DNA of 5,377 nucleotides from JAXDLH01 sp034666705 (lineage in GTDB: Bacteria; Chloroflexota; UBA6077; SHYK01): positions 1 through 5,377 of the forward strand of contig JAXDLH010000306.1 of assembly GCA_034666705.1 (NCBI GenBank), written 5' to 3'. The notes below the pieces were generated by a model, which did no database searches, had not been told where the DNA came from, and was given only the letters and a program-made list of their open reading frames with translations. Every line of letters begins with the position of its first letter. Within the stretch, counting starts at the first letter, position 1. Below, piece after piece: positions 1-5,377 of this stretch. The translations under genes were made by a program, and so were the position numbers.

Positions 1-75
1 GTTGCGGCAGCAACCGCCACAGCCGCGACAGGTGTAGTGCAACGGCTCTGGAAAAAGCAGGTTATCCAGAGGCAA
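1..75 (-). CDS. YkgJ-family cysteine-cluster protein, N-terminal fragment (runs off the left edge)
   Basis: Only the first 25 codons are in the window. Read on the minus strand from TTG at 75-73, the peptide is MPLDNLLFPEPLHYTCRGCG followed by GCCRN. The spacing C-x2-C-x2-C-C at residues 16, 19, 22 and 23, just after a short hydrophobic/proline stretch, is the N-terminal signature of YkgJ/UPF0153 proteins, which are small, probably cytoplasmic proteins thought to bind zinc or an iron-sulfur cluster through these cysteines; their substrate is generally unknown. The TTG start was chosen because GGAG lies six bases upstream (85-82). The frame stays open further upstream with an alternative TTG at 102, but that has no comparable ribosome binding site. 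The gene lies downstream of queA in the same direction, 207 bases away. The plus-strand reading of the same bases gives an alanine/threonine-rich tail without recognisable motif. The family call rests on one short motif; the rest of the protein is not visible. Confidence 0.62.
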   Translation of the reverse strand, partial: MPLDNLLFPEPLHYTCRGCGGCCRN

Positions 76-81
76 GTGTGA

Positions 82-85
82 CTCC
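82..85 (-). promoter_or_regulatory. Ribosome binding site deciding the TTG start of the YkgJ-like gene
   Basis: GGAG on the minus strand lies six bases (TCACAC) before the TTG at 75-73. It is the best Shine-Dalgarno match in front of any in-frame start codon here, and it gives a protein that begins only 15 residues before the first cysteine, as expected for this family. Farther upstream, TATGAT at 159-154 resembles a -10 box, but I found no matching -35 box. Confidence 0.45.
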
Positions 86-282
86 AGCGGACCTGTACCC
101 AAGCACGCATGTTGGCTGCACGCAACCAAACCGTGATAAGGCCGGCGCGGTGCATCATAGCTGATGCGGGTTGGCGCGTTGAGGGCGGCGCCCAGTCGCG
201 CGGAACCAGGGCACCGAGGCCAGCACGAGTCACTGCAACCAGGCGCTCGCAGTTGTTGCTACGTACGAGCCGGTCTGTGGTA

Positions 283-1314
283 TCAGAGGATCAGCATGGC
301 ATCGCCGAAGCTGAAGAAGCGATAGCGCTCGCGGACCGCGGTCTCGTAGACCTCCAGCATCCGCTCCCGGCCCGCAAACGCGGCGACGAGCAATAGCAAC
401 GAGCTGCGCGGCAAATGGAAGTTGGTCAGCATCGCGTCGACTGCCTGATAGCGGTGGCCGGGCACGATAAAGAGGTCGTCGCTTCCCCGGAATGGCCGGG
501 CCGCGCCATCGCGGGCGGCGAACTCCAAAGTTCGCACGGTCGTCGTGCCGATTGCCACGGCCCGCTTGTGGCGCCGCTTCGTCTCGGCAATGGCTTCGGC
601 CGTCGACTCGTCGATCTCCGCCCACTCAGTGTGGATCTTGTGCTCCATGACGTGCTCATGCGCGATTGGCCGAAACGTGTCGAGCCCAACGTGGAGCAGC
701 ACCGTCGCCCAGCCGATGCCCCGGGTCCCGAGTCGCTCGATCAGCTCAGGCGTGAAGTGCAGACCGGCGGTTGGCGCGGCCGCGGAGCCTTCGACCTCTG
801 CATAGACGGTCTGGTAGCGCCCGGGGTCGCCTGCGTAACCGTGAATATATGGGGGCAGCGGCATATGGCCATGCGCTCGGAGCAGCGCCGGCACGTCCTC
901 AATGCTCGGGAAGCGCACCTCGCGCCCGCCGGGTGTGTGCCCGCCGATCTCGGCCACGACGTCGTCGGCGATCCGGACCCGCTGGCCGTCCGCGACGCGC
1001 CGTCCGCCGACGAGTGCCTCCCAGGCGTCGTCTGCCAGCGGGCGGAGAAGGAGCAGCTCGACGCGGCCGCCACTCGGGATTTTGTGGCCCAACAGTCGGC
1101 ATGGCAGCACGCGGCTCCGATTCACGACCACGAGGTCGCCCGGATCCAGGAGGTCCGGCAGGTCGCGAACGTGGCGATGGGTGACGCTGCCCGTGCCGCG
1201 ATCGAGCACTAGCAATCGGGCGGAATCCCGCGGCTCGGCGGGTGCCTGGGCGATCAGCTCAGGCGGAAGGACGTAATCGTACGAGGAGAGCAGCAGATCA
1301 GGATCCTGGGTCAC
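283..1314 (-). CDS. queA: S-adenosylmethionine:tRNA ribosyltransferase-isomerase QueA
   Basis: QueA transfers and isomerises the ribosyl part of S-adenosylmethionine onto preQ1 already placed at position 34 of tRNA, giving epoxyqueuosine; it is a cytosolic enzyme of queuosine synthesis. The 343 residues match the family's usual full length of about 340-350. Recognisable blocks in order: YDYVLPPELIAQ at 12-23, VVVNRSRVLPCRL at 62-74, MPLPPYI at 151-157, YQTVYAEVEGSAAAPTAGLH at 168-187, LLHVGLDTFRP at 206-216, GTTTVRTLE at 256-264, TNFHLPRSSLLLLVAAFAG at 297-315 and the C-terminal YRFFSFGDAMLI. No key block is missing. The start is GTG at 1314-1312; it leaves about seven extra residues before the usual family N-terminus, and no closer downstream start exists. 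It follows ruvB in the same direction after a 262-base gap holding a repeat, so co-transcription is possible but not assured. Its partner enzyme gene tgt is on the opposite strand beyond ruvB. Confidence 0.97.
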   Translation of the reverse strand: MTQDPDLLLSSYDYVLPPELIAQAPAEPRDSARLLVLDRGTGSVTHRHVRDLPDLLDPGDLVVVNRSRVLPCRLLGHKIPSGGRVELLLLRPLADDAWEALVGGRRVADGQRVRIADDVVAEIGGHTPGGREVRFPSIEDVPALLRAHGHMPLPPYIHGYAGDPGRYQTVYAEVEGSAAAPTAGLHFTPELIERLGTRGIGWATVLLHVGLDTFRPIAHEHVMEHKIHTEWAEIDESTAEAIAETKRRHKRAVAIGTTTVRTLEFAARDGAARPFRGSDDLFIVPGHRYQAVDAMLTNFHLPRSSLLLLVAAFAGRERMLEVYETAVRERYRFFSFGDAMLIL

Positions 1315-1326
1315 CGTGAGGTCGAT

Positions 1327-1332
1327 CCTCCT
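1327..1332 (-). promoter_or_regulatory. Shine-Dalgarno of queA at unusually long spacing
   Basis: AGGAGG on the minus strand is a full Shine-Dalgarno hexamer, but it lies 12 bases before the GTG start at 1314. Typical spacing is 5-10. The codon right before the GTG, in frame, is ACG, which would sit nine bases away. Either the GTG is used with long spacing or, less likely, a non-canonical start is used. A G+C hairpin, GCCCC-loop-GGGGC at 1343-1355, lies immediately upstream of the site. Confidence 0.5.
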
Positions 1333-1471
1333 GAGTCGTCATGCCCCGGCGGGGCGCCACCGCGGCGTAAAAATCTATTTCCGAGGCAGCTTCGTGGGTG
1401 TTGCGGTGCCGCCAGACTGCGAGACTGACATAAGAGATGTTATTGGACGGCCGACGTCATGCCTGAGAGCC

Positions 1472-1568
1472 TGTCATGCTGCTGGACGTATCTTCCCGAG
1501 CGAAGCGAAGAATCCGTTGCTACCGCGGCCGAGGTACGGATCCTTCGGCTGCGGCCTCAAGGATGACA
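1472..1568. repeat. Imperfect palindromic intergenic repeat of the GTCAT...ATGAC type
   Basis: The segment opens with TGTCAT (1472-1477) and closes with ATGACA (1563-1568), which are exact reverse complements. Inside, CGAAGAATCC (1506-1515) faces GGATCCTTCG (1538-1547) with one mismatch, and ATCCGT (1512-1517) is the reverse complement of ACGGAT (1536-1541), with a GC-rich apical loop between. The motif GAGCGAAGCGAAG at 1498-1510 is the core of a dispersed GTCAT-led palindrome that I know from intergenic regions of many bacterial genomes, often present in many copies. The arms have diverged, so this may be an old copy. It sits nine bases beyond the ruvB stop and upstream of queA, so as RNA it could fold and act as a 3'-end or attenuation structure. 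No transposase or clear target duplication is visible. Copy number cannot be judged from this window. Confidence 0.6.
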
Positions 1569-1576
1569 AAGGGCGG

Positions 1577-2608
1577 TTATAGCAGGCGGTCCTGAGGATC
1601 GTCCGGTGTGCGACGGGGCGGCGTGCGACCGAGGTGCTCGTAGGCGAGCAGCGTGGCCGTTCGGCCGCGCGGCGTGCGCTGCAGAAAGCCCAGTTGGATC
1701 AGGAACGGCTCGTACACGTCCATGATCGTGTCGGCCTCCTCGCCCGTGGCGGCCGCCATCGTTTCGAGGCCGACGGGTCCGCCGTTGGCTTTGTCGATCA
1801 CGTAGAGGAGGACCTTGCGGTCGACCTCGTCGAGGCCCAGCTCGTCCACTTCGAGGCGCAGCAGTGCGTCCTGGGCAACCGCCTCCGTGATCGCTCCATC
1901 GGCGCGCACCTGGGCGTAATCGCGGACCCTTCGCAACAGGCGATTCGCGACGCGCGGAGTACCCCGCGAGCGGCGGCCAATCTCGTGCGCGGCGGCCTCG
2001 TCGATCTCGACGGCCAGGATGCGGGCGGAGCGCTGCACAATCTTCACGAGCGAGTCTTCGTCATAATAGTCGAGCCGGTACGTCACGCCGAAGCGGTCAC
2101 GCAGTGGCGAGGTCAGCATCGCCATCCGCGTGGTGGCGCCGATTACCGTGAAGTGCTGCAGGGAGAGGCGCAGGCTCTGCGCGGCTGGGCCCTTGCCGAC
2201 CATGATGTCCCAGACGTAGTCCTCCATCGCTGGGTAGAGCGACTCCTCGACGATGCGGCTCAGGCGGTGCACCTCGTCGATGAAGAGGATGTCGCCGCGC
2301 CGGAGCTGCGTGAGGATCGAGGCGAGCTCACCAGGGTGCTCTACAGCCGGCCCGGAGGTGGTGCGAATGTTGACCTGCATCTCGGCGGCGATGATGTTGG
2401 CGAGGGTCGTCTTGCCAAGGCCAGGTGGTCCGTAGAGCAGCACGTGGTCGAGCGGCTCTTCACGCTTGACTGCGGCGTCGATGAAAATGCCGAGGTTCTC
2501 TTTGATTTTCTGTTGGCCGACGAACTCCGTGAGATGGTGGGGGCGGAGCGTGCCCTCATTGCCATCATCTTCGGGCCGGGCGCTTGCAGTTACGACGCGG
2601 TCTACCAC
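1577..2608 (-). CDS. ruvB: Holliday junction branch migration DNA helicase RuvB
   Basis: RuvB is the hexameric AAA+ motor that, with RuvA, drives branch migration of Holliday junctions during recombinational repair. From the GTG at 2608 the product is 343 residues, normal for the family (about 330-350). Motifs: Walker A GPPGLGKT at about 60-67, the RuvB signature TTSGPAVEHPGELA at 83-96, Walker B ILFIDEVH at 107-114, sensor 1 GATTR at 157-161, the arginine finger in SPLRDRFG at 167-174, sensor 2 GTPRVANRLLRR at 216-227, and a C-terminal winged-helix domain ending in GFLQRTPRGR at 307-316. All catalytic elements are intact. A longer reading from TTG at 2629 is possible, but that TTG overlaps a likely -10 box and has no ribosome binding site, whereas the GTG has GGGAG eight bases or so before it. 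ruvA and ruvC are not in the window. Some normally constant positions differ mildly (EHPGELA for EKPGDLA, RMAML for RAGLL), without touching catalysis. Confidence 0.97.
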   Translation of the reverse strand: MVDRVVTASARPEDDGNEGTLRPHHLTEFVGQQKIKENLGIFIDAAVKREEPLDHVLLYGPPGLGKTTLANIIAAEMQVNIRTTSGPAVEHPGELASILTQLRRGDILFIDEVHRLSRIVEESLYPAMEDYVWDIMVGKGPAAQSLRLSLQHFTVIGATTRMAMLTSPLRDRFGVTYRLDYYDEDSLVKIVQRSARILAVEIDEAAAHEIGRRSRGTPRVANRLLRRVRDYAQVRADGAITEAVAQDALLRLEVDELGLDEVDRKVLLYVIDKANGGPVGLETMAAATGEEADTIMDVYEPFLIQLGFLQRTPRGRTATLLAYEHLGRTPPRRTPDDPQDRLL

Positions 2609-2615
2609 TGGCGTG

Positions 2616-2620
2616 CTCCC
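2616..2620 (-). promoter_or_regulatory. Ribosome binding site deciding the GTG start of ruvB
   Basis: GGGAG on the minus strand is followed by seven bases (CACGCCA) and then GTG at 2608. No Shine-Dalgarno match precedes the alternative TTG at 2629. This site lies inside what would be coding sequence if the TTG were used, and is the main reason for placing the start at 2608. Confidence 0.55.
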
Positions 2621-2628
2621 TCGCCGCA

Positions 2629-2637
2629 AGTATACCA
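2629..2637 (-). promoter_or_regulatory. Putative extended -10 promoter for ruvB
   Basis: Minus-strand TGGTATACT combines a TATACT -10 hexamer (five of six matches to TATAAT) with the TGn extension. It predicts a transcript start near 2622, giving a leader of about 14 bases that just contains the GGGAG ribosome binding site before GTG 2608. No good -35 hexamer stands 16-18 bases upstream, which extended -10 promoters can tolerate. This is a motif match only. Confidence 0.4.
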
Positions 2638-2731
2638 GAGGTGCAGACGAGCATCTCTTACTGCGCTATAGATCCCTGTTGGACCGTCAATTTCCACCAA
2701 TAAATGCTTTGAGATGCGAAAATCATGCTAG

Positions 2732-2749
2732 TCACTTGAGTGAAAACTC
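2732..2749 (+). promoter_or_regulatory. Overlapping small inverted repeats upstream of tgt
   Basis: TCACT-TG-AGTGA (2732-2743) is an inverted repeat with 5-base arms, and the overlapping GAGT-GAAA-ACTC (2738-2749) is another with a GAAA loop; the two could not form at once. They lie 40-57 bases before the ATG of tgt in the AT-rich part of the divergent spacer. They could be an operator or a leader hairpin, but short inverted repeats arise easily by chance, so the call is weak. Confidence 0.2.
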
Positions 2750-2788
2750 GCGTTGTGTGCTATCGGTCCCCTTTCAGCGAACACCACG

Positions 2789-3967
2789 ATGAGCGGCCGC
2801 TTCGACATCCTCGCCGAATCCTCGGGTGCGCGCGCCGGTGTGCTCGAGACCGCCCACGGCCCGATCGAAACGCCGGCGTTCATGCCCGTGGGTACGCAGG
2901 GGACGGTGAAGGGGCTGACGCCTGCCGACGTGCGCTCGCTCGGCGCGCAATGCATCCTCGGCAATACCTACCATCTCTGGTTGCGCCCGGGCGAGGACGT
3001 GATCGAGCGTGCGGGCGGGCTGCACCATTTCATAGGGTGGGACCGCGCGATTCTCACCGACAGCGGGGGCTTCCAGATCCTGAGCCTCGCTCACCTGGCT
3101 GAGATCGACGAGGGGGGCGCGCGGTTCCAGTCACATCTCGACGACTCGCAGCGGACGTTGACGCCTGAGCGCGCGATGGCGATCCAGGCGGCGCTCGGCT
3201 CTGACATCGCCATGGTGCTCGACGTGTGCCCACCGCACGACGCGACCCTCGAGACCGTGCGCCTCGCCAATGAGCGTACGACGCGGTGGGCGTACCGCTC
3301 GCTCGCCGCACCGCACGCCGCCGGTCAACTGGTATTTGCCATCGTCCAGGGAGGCGTGAACCCCGCGCTGCGGCAGCAATCGGCCTCCGAGTTGGCAGAG
3401 GGCGCATTCGACGGCTTCGGTATTGGTGGGCTGAGTGTGGGTGAGGCCCGAGCCGATACGTGGACGGCCCTCGAGGCGGCCGTTGCACCGCTACCGGCGT
3501 CGCGACCCCGCTACCTCATGGGTGTCGGCGCACCGGACGACGTGCTCGGCGCCATCGCGCGTGGGGTCGACATGTTCGATTGTGTGCTGCCCACCCGGCT
3601 CGGACGCAATGGGGCTATCTTCACGCCGCGGGGCCGGCTCAGCCTGCGGAGCGCGTCGCTGGCATCGATGTCTGGCCCCCTGGACCCGGCGTGCGACTGC
3701 GCAGCCTGCACGCGCTTCGCGGCGGGCTATATTCATCATCTCGTGCGTGCCGGAGAGGAGCTTGGTTTCCGCCTGGCGAGCATCCATAACCTGCGTTATC
3801 TGGCGCGGCTCGTCGGCCAGGCGCGCGAAGCGATCATTGCCGGCCGCTTCGTGGAGTTTGCGGCGACGGCGCTCGCCGGTTGGCAGCGGCCGGACGATGC
3901 GGCGGCGCAGCGCAACCGCGAGCGCTACGCCCGCGACCGGGGCCGCACGTCGCCAGAGCCCACATAG
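2789..3967 (+). CDS. tgt: Queuine/preQ1 tRNA-guanine transglycosylase Tgt
   Basis: Bacterial Tgt swaps guanine 34 of tRNA-Asp, -Asn, -His and -Tyr for the queuosine precursor preQ1; QueA then acts on the product. The ATG at 2789 gives 392 residues. With this start the key residues fall where they do in the E. coli enzyme as I recall it: the nucleophile aspartate in GVDMFDCVLPTR is residue 264, and the zinc ligands CDCAAC plus the histidine of IHN are 302, 304, 307 and 333. The base-recognition aspartate is in TDSGGFQ (Asp91). Other family blocks are TPAFMPVGTQGTVKGL at 28-43, GNTYHLWLRPG at 58-68, AIVQGG at 184-189 and GIGGLSVGE at 211-219, so the enzyme looks fully active. An in-frame TTG at 2753 would add 12 residues of no family resemblance; neither start has a strong ribosome binding site. 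The gene is divergent from ruvB-queA instead of following queA. Confidence 0.97.
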   Translation: MSGRFDILAESSGARAGVLETAHGPIETPAFMPVGTQGTVKGLTPADVRSLGAQCILGNTYHLWLRPGEDVIERAGGLHHFIGWDRAILTDSGGFQILSLAHLAEIDEGGARFQSHLDDSQRTLTPERAMAIQAALGSDIAMVLDVCPPHDATLETVRLANERTTRWAYRSLAAPHAAGQLVFAIVQGGVNPALRQQSASELAEGAFDGFGIGGLSVGEARADTWTALEAAVAPLPASRPRYLMGVGAPDDVLGAIARGVDMFDCVLPTRLGRNGAIFTPRGRLSLRSASLASMSGPLDPACDCAACTRFAAGYIHHLVRAGEELGFRLASIHNLRYLARLVGQAREAIIAGRFVEFAATALAGWQRPDDAAAQRNRERYARDRGRTSPEPT

Positions 3968-3976
3968 GCTCTGGCG
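3951..3976 (+). terminator. Perfect 10-bp hairpin around the tgt stop codon
   Basis: CGCCAGAGCC (3951-3960) and GGCTCTGGCG (3967-3976) are exact reverse complements around a six-base CACATA loop. The tgt stop codon TAG (3965-3967) straddles loop and stem. No T-run follows (the next bases are CTGCTGAGG), so it is not a canonical intrinsic terminator; it may be a T-less terminator, an mRNA 3'-end stabiliser, or a structure cleared by terminating ribosomes. The symmetry itself is certain; the role is inferred. Confidence 0.5.
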
Positions 3977-4052
3977 CTGCTGAGGTGGGCCATGTAATCG
4001 CCTGGTCGTATCGCTTCTGCTAGGATGAAACGGAGTCGAGCCGCCAGATTTC

Positions 4053-4058
4053 AGGGGG
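4053..4058 (+). promoter_or_regulatory. Ribosome binding site favouring the GTG start of the FecR-domain gene
   Basis: AGGGGG stands five bases before GTG at 4064. The upstream in-frame ATG at 4025 has only AGG directly abutting it. The ATG also overlaps TGCTAGGAT (4018-4026), which reads like an extended -10 box but lacks a -35 partner; if real, transcription would start after the ATG. Confidence 0.4.
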
Positions 4059-4063
4059 TATGG

Positions 4064-5305
4064 GTGAGCGAGGAGGCTGCACCGGTCGCGCTGACCGGCC
4101 GCTGGGAGTCGCCGTCACGGCAGGCTGGCGTCCGTCGGCTCGTCTGGACTATCGTCCTCGTGGCGCTCACCCTCTGGGTCGTGCTCGCCATCAGTGCGGT
4201 GCGCTGGGGGTCCGCAACCTGGCGGCTCGCCGCCGCGCCAGTACCCACGACCATCGAGCAGGTCAACGGCGTCGTGCTCTACCGCGAGGCTGACCAGGCG
4301 CGCGATGCGAGCGCTGCATCAGGCACCCAGGTCTTTGAGCACGACACGGTGGTCACGAGCTTCGGATCGAGCGCCAATCTGCGTTTCTTCGATGGCTCAT
4401 TGGTCCAGCTCTTCCCGAATAGCCGACTCGAGGTGAATACCGCTCGCATCGGCCGCTTCAATTCTGACTCCACGCAACTCAGCTTCACGCTCGTACAGGG
4501 CGCCATCCGCATGGAGATCCCACAAATCCTCGAGAAGCCATACACCGTGAACGTCGTGACGCCGAATGGCGCATCGGCGTTCGTGCCGGGCGAGTACACC
4601 CTGCGGGTGGGCGACGATGGCACGCGGATCTCGGTCTGGGACGGTCGCACCGCGGCCGCGGTGGGGTCGCAGACGATCGAGATTGCGACCAACCAGAAGA
4701 TCCTCCTGAGCCCCGGAAACCAGGATTTCCGCGTCGTCGGCGTCCTGGAAGACGTGATTGCCAACGGCAACTTTGCCACCGGCTTTGGGAGCTGGGAGCC
4801 CTGGGAGGATCGTGAGGAGGGTCGACCTGACGTGCCAGGAATACGGCAAATCGTGCGACCAACCGAGAGCGGCGCGCCGTCTGCAGCCGCGCGCTTCACC
4901 CGGACGAGTGAGCTTGACTCACACAACGAGACAGGACTGCGCCAGGCGCTCGGCGTCAATGTGAGCGGCGCCCGCAGCATCGTGCTGCACGCGCTCGTCA
5001 AAGTCGACAGCGCGTCGCTTTCCGGCGGCGGCTATCTCGGTACGGAGTATCCGATGATGCTGAGGCTGCGGTACCGTGATAGCCGGGGCGCCGGGCAGAT
5101 CTGGACGATGGGCTTCTACTATGCGAACCCGGAGAATAGGCCCACGCCGCTCGGCGACTCCATCAAGCGTGGTGTCTGGACCGACTACGCGGTCGACCTT
5201 GCCCAGTTTCGCAGCCCGCCGGAGATCATCGACTCGATCGAGGTCTTTGGCGCGGGGCATACGTTCGACGCGTCGGTGGCCGACGTCCGCCTTCTCGTGG
5301 ACTAG
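4064..5305 (+). CDS. Membrane-anchored FecR-domain protein with C-terminal beta-rich (carbohydrate-binding-like) domain
   Basis: From GTG 4064 the product is 413 residues. A short cytoplasmic N-terminus with RR at 25-26 is followed by one membrane segment (about 27-45, LVWTIVLVALTLWVVLAIS), so the rest is probably outside the membrane. Residues 66-187 read as a FecR domain: VNGVVLYREA, then HDTVVTSFGSSANLRFFDGS, LVQLFPNSRLEV, FTLVQGAIRMEI and VVTPNGASAFVPGEYTLRV. From about 233, NGNFATGFGSWEPW opens a region like galactose-binding or carbohydrate-binding jelly rolls, ending SIEVFGAGHTFDASVADVRL. FecR itself relays ferric-citrate signals to a sigma factor, but no sigma factor or TonB receptor is present here, so the role is unknown. 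The start at ATG 4025 (426 residues) is possible; GTG was preferred because it has a ribosome binding site, and the 12 codons between are poorer in G/C at third positions than the codons after it. It lies 96 bases after tgt in the same direction, behind the stop-codon hairpin. Confidence 0.8.
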   Translation: MSEEAAPVALTGRWESPSRQAGVRRLVWTIVLVALTLWVVLAISAVRWGSATWRLAAAPVPTTIEQVNGVVLYREADQARDASAASGTQVFEHDTVVTSFGSSANLRFFDGSLVQLFPNSRLEVNTARIGRFNSDSTQLSFTLVQGAIRMEIPQILEKPYTVNVVTPNGASAFVPGEYTLRVGDDGTRISVWDGRTAAAVGSQTIEIATNQKILLSPGNQDFRVVGVLEDVIANGNFATGFGSWEPWEDREEGRPDVPGIRQIVRPTESGAPSAAARFTRTSELDSHNETGLRQALGVNVSGARSIVLHALVKVDSASLSGGGYLGTEYPMMLRLRYRDSRGAGQIWTMGFYYANPENRPTPLGDSIKRGVWTDYAVDLAQFRSPPEIIDSIEVFGAGHTFDASVADVRLLVD

Positions 5306-5377
5306 CGACCGATTGTTATCACGTCGACTGAACCAGAGCTCAACCCGCCTCGCCCGCAGACTCGCCATGACTTGAAG

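Noticed and set aside
46..71. CTCTGG/CCAGAG 6-bp stem with a 14-base loop
   Set aside because: Short, long-looped and inside the start of a coding region; probably chance.
1..81. Plus-strand C-terminal tail (VAAATATATG... ending TGA at 79-81)
   Set aside because: The minus strand of the same bases gives a CxxCxxCC signature with a correctly spaced ribosome binding site; the plus reading is low-complexity.
76..282. Small gene, tRNA or terminator between queA and the left-edge gene
   Set aside because: No cloverleaf, no hairpin with a T-run and no frame with a supported start were found; only a lone TATGAT box at 159-154 on the minus strand.
415..1212. Long plus-strand open frame (265 codons) antisense to queA
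   Set aside because: It lies opposite a gene with every QueA motif; its translation shows no recognisable domain and has the biased look of a GC-rich antisense frame.
1634..2671. Long plus-strand open frame (345 codons) antisense to ruvB
   Set aside because: Nearly mirrors ruvB, whose catalytic motifs are all intact; stop-free antisense frames are expected where third positions are G/C-rich.
2665..2690. Minus-strand TTGACG (2690-2685) followed by TATAGC (2670-2665) as a ruvB promoter
   Set aside because: The -35-like box is good but the spacer is only 14 bases, too short for a standard promoter; the extended -10 at 2637-2629 fits the start better.
2630..2788. preQ1 riboswitch in front of tgt
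   Set aside because: Sought because tgt uses preQ1, but I see no recognisable compact pseudoknot aptamer with the expected stem and A-rich tail in the spacer.
4279..5001. Minus-strand open frame of 240 codons opposite the FecR-domain gene
   Set aside because: Serine/arginine-rich translation without motifs, fully inside a better supported gene.
1..5377. CRISPR, toxin-antitoxin, defence or other new multi-gene system
   Set aside because: The recognisable genes are tRNA modification, recombination, a partial cysteine-cluster protein and a FecR-domain protein; nothing here supports a new system.

Overview
The window comes from a GC-rich bacterium that uses GTG and TTG start codons freely. Gene style, the short-signal FecR protein and the GTCAT-type intergenic repeat are compatible with Chloroflexota (perhaps a Thermomicrobia-like lineage). 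That placement is a tentative inference; no marker here settles it.

Layout from left to right: (1) positions 1-75, minus strand, the first 25 codons of a gene that runs off the left edge; its CxxCxxCC cluster marks it as a YkgJ-type metal-binding protein. (2) A 207-base gap with no convincing gene. (3) queA on the minus strand (283-1314). (4) A 262-base gap between ruvB and queA that carries an imperfect palindromic repeat beginning TGTCAT and ending ATGACA. (5) ruvB on the minus strand, starting most likely at GTG 2608. (6) A divergent intergenic region, AT-rich toward tgt, with a plausible extended -10 promoter for ruvB. (7) tgt on the plus strand (2789-3967), with a 10-bp hairpin wrapped around its stop codon. 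(8) A membrane-anchored FecR-domain protein with a C-terminal beta-rich domain on the plus strand (about 4064-5305). (9) A 72-base tail with no gene but possibly the edge of another GTCAT-type repeat.

Functionally, queA and tgt are two successive steps of queuosine tRNA modification. Tgt inserts preQ1 at position 34 of GUN-anticodon tRNAs and QueA converts it to epoxyqueuosine. ruvB encodes the Holliday-junction branch-migration motor. In many bacteria these genes sit together in one co-directional cluster (ruvA-ruvB-queA-tgt). Here the neighbourhood is kept but tgt is turned round, so ruvB-queA and tgt are divergent and a repeat separates ruvB from queA. The FecR-like gene has no obvious metabolic link to its neighbours.

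I see no tRNA, rRNA, CRISPR array, transposase, phage gene or novel multi-gene system. The window is mostly housekeeping. The items worth a second look are the repeat, the stop-codon hairpin, the rearranged que/ruv cluster and the FecR-like protein of unknown role.
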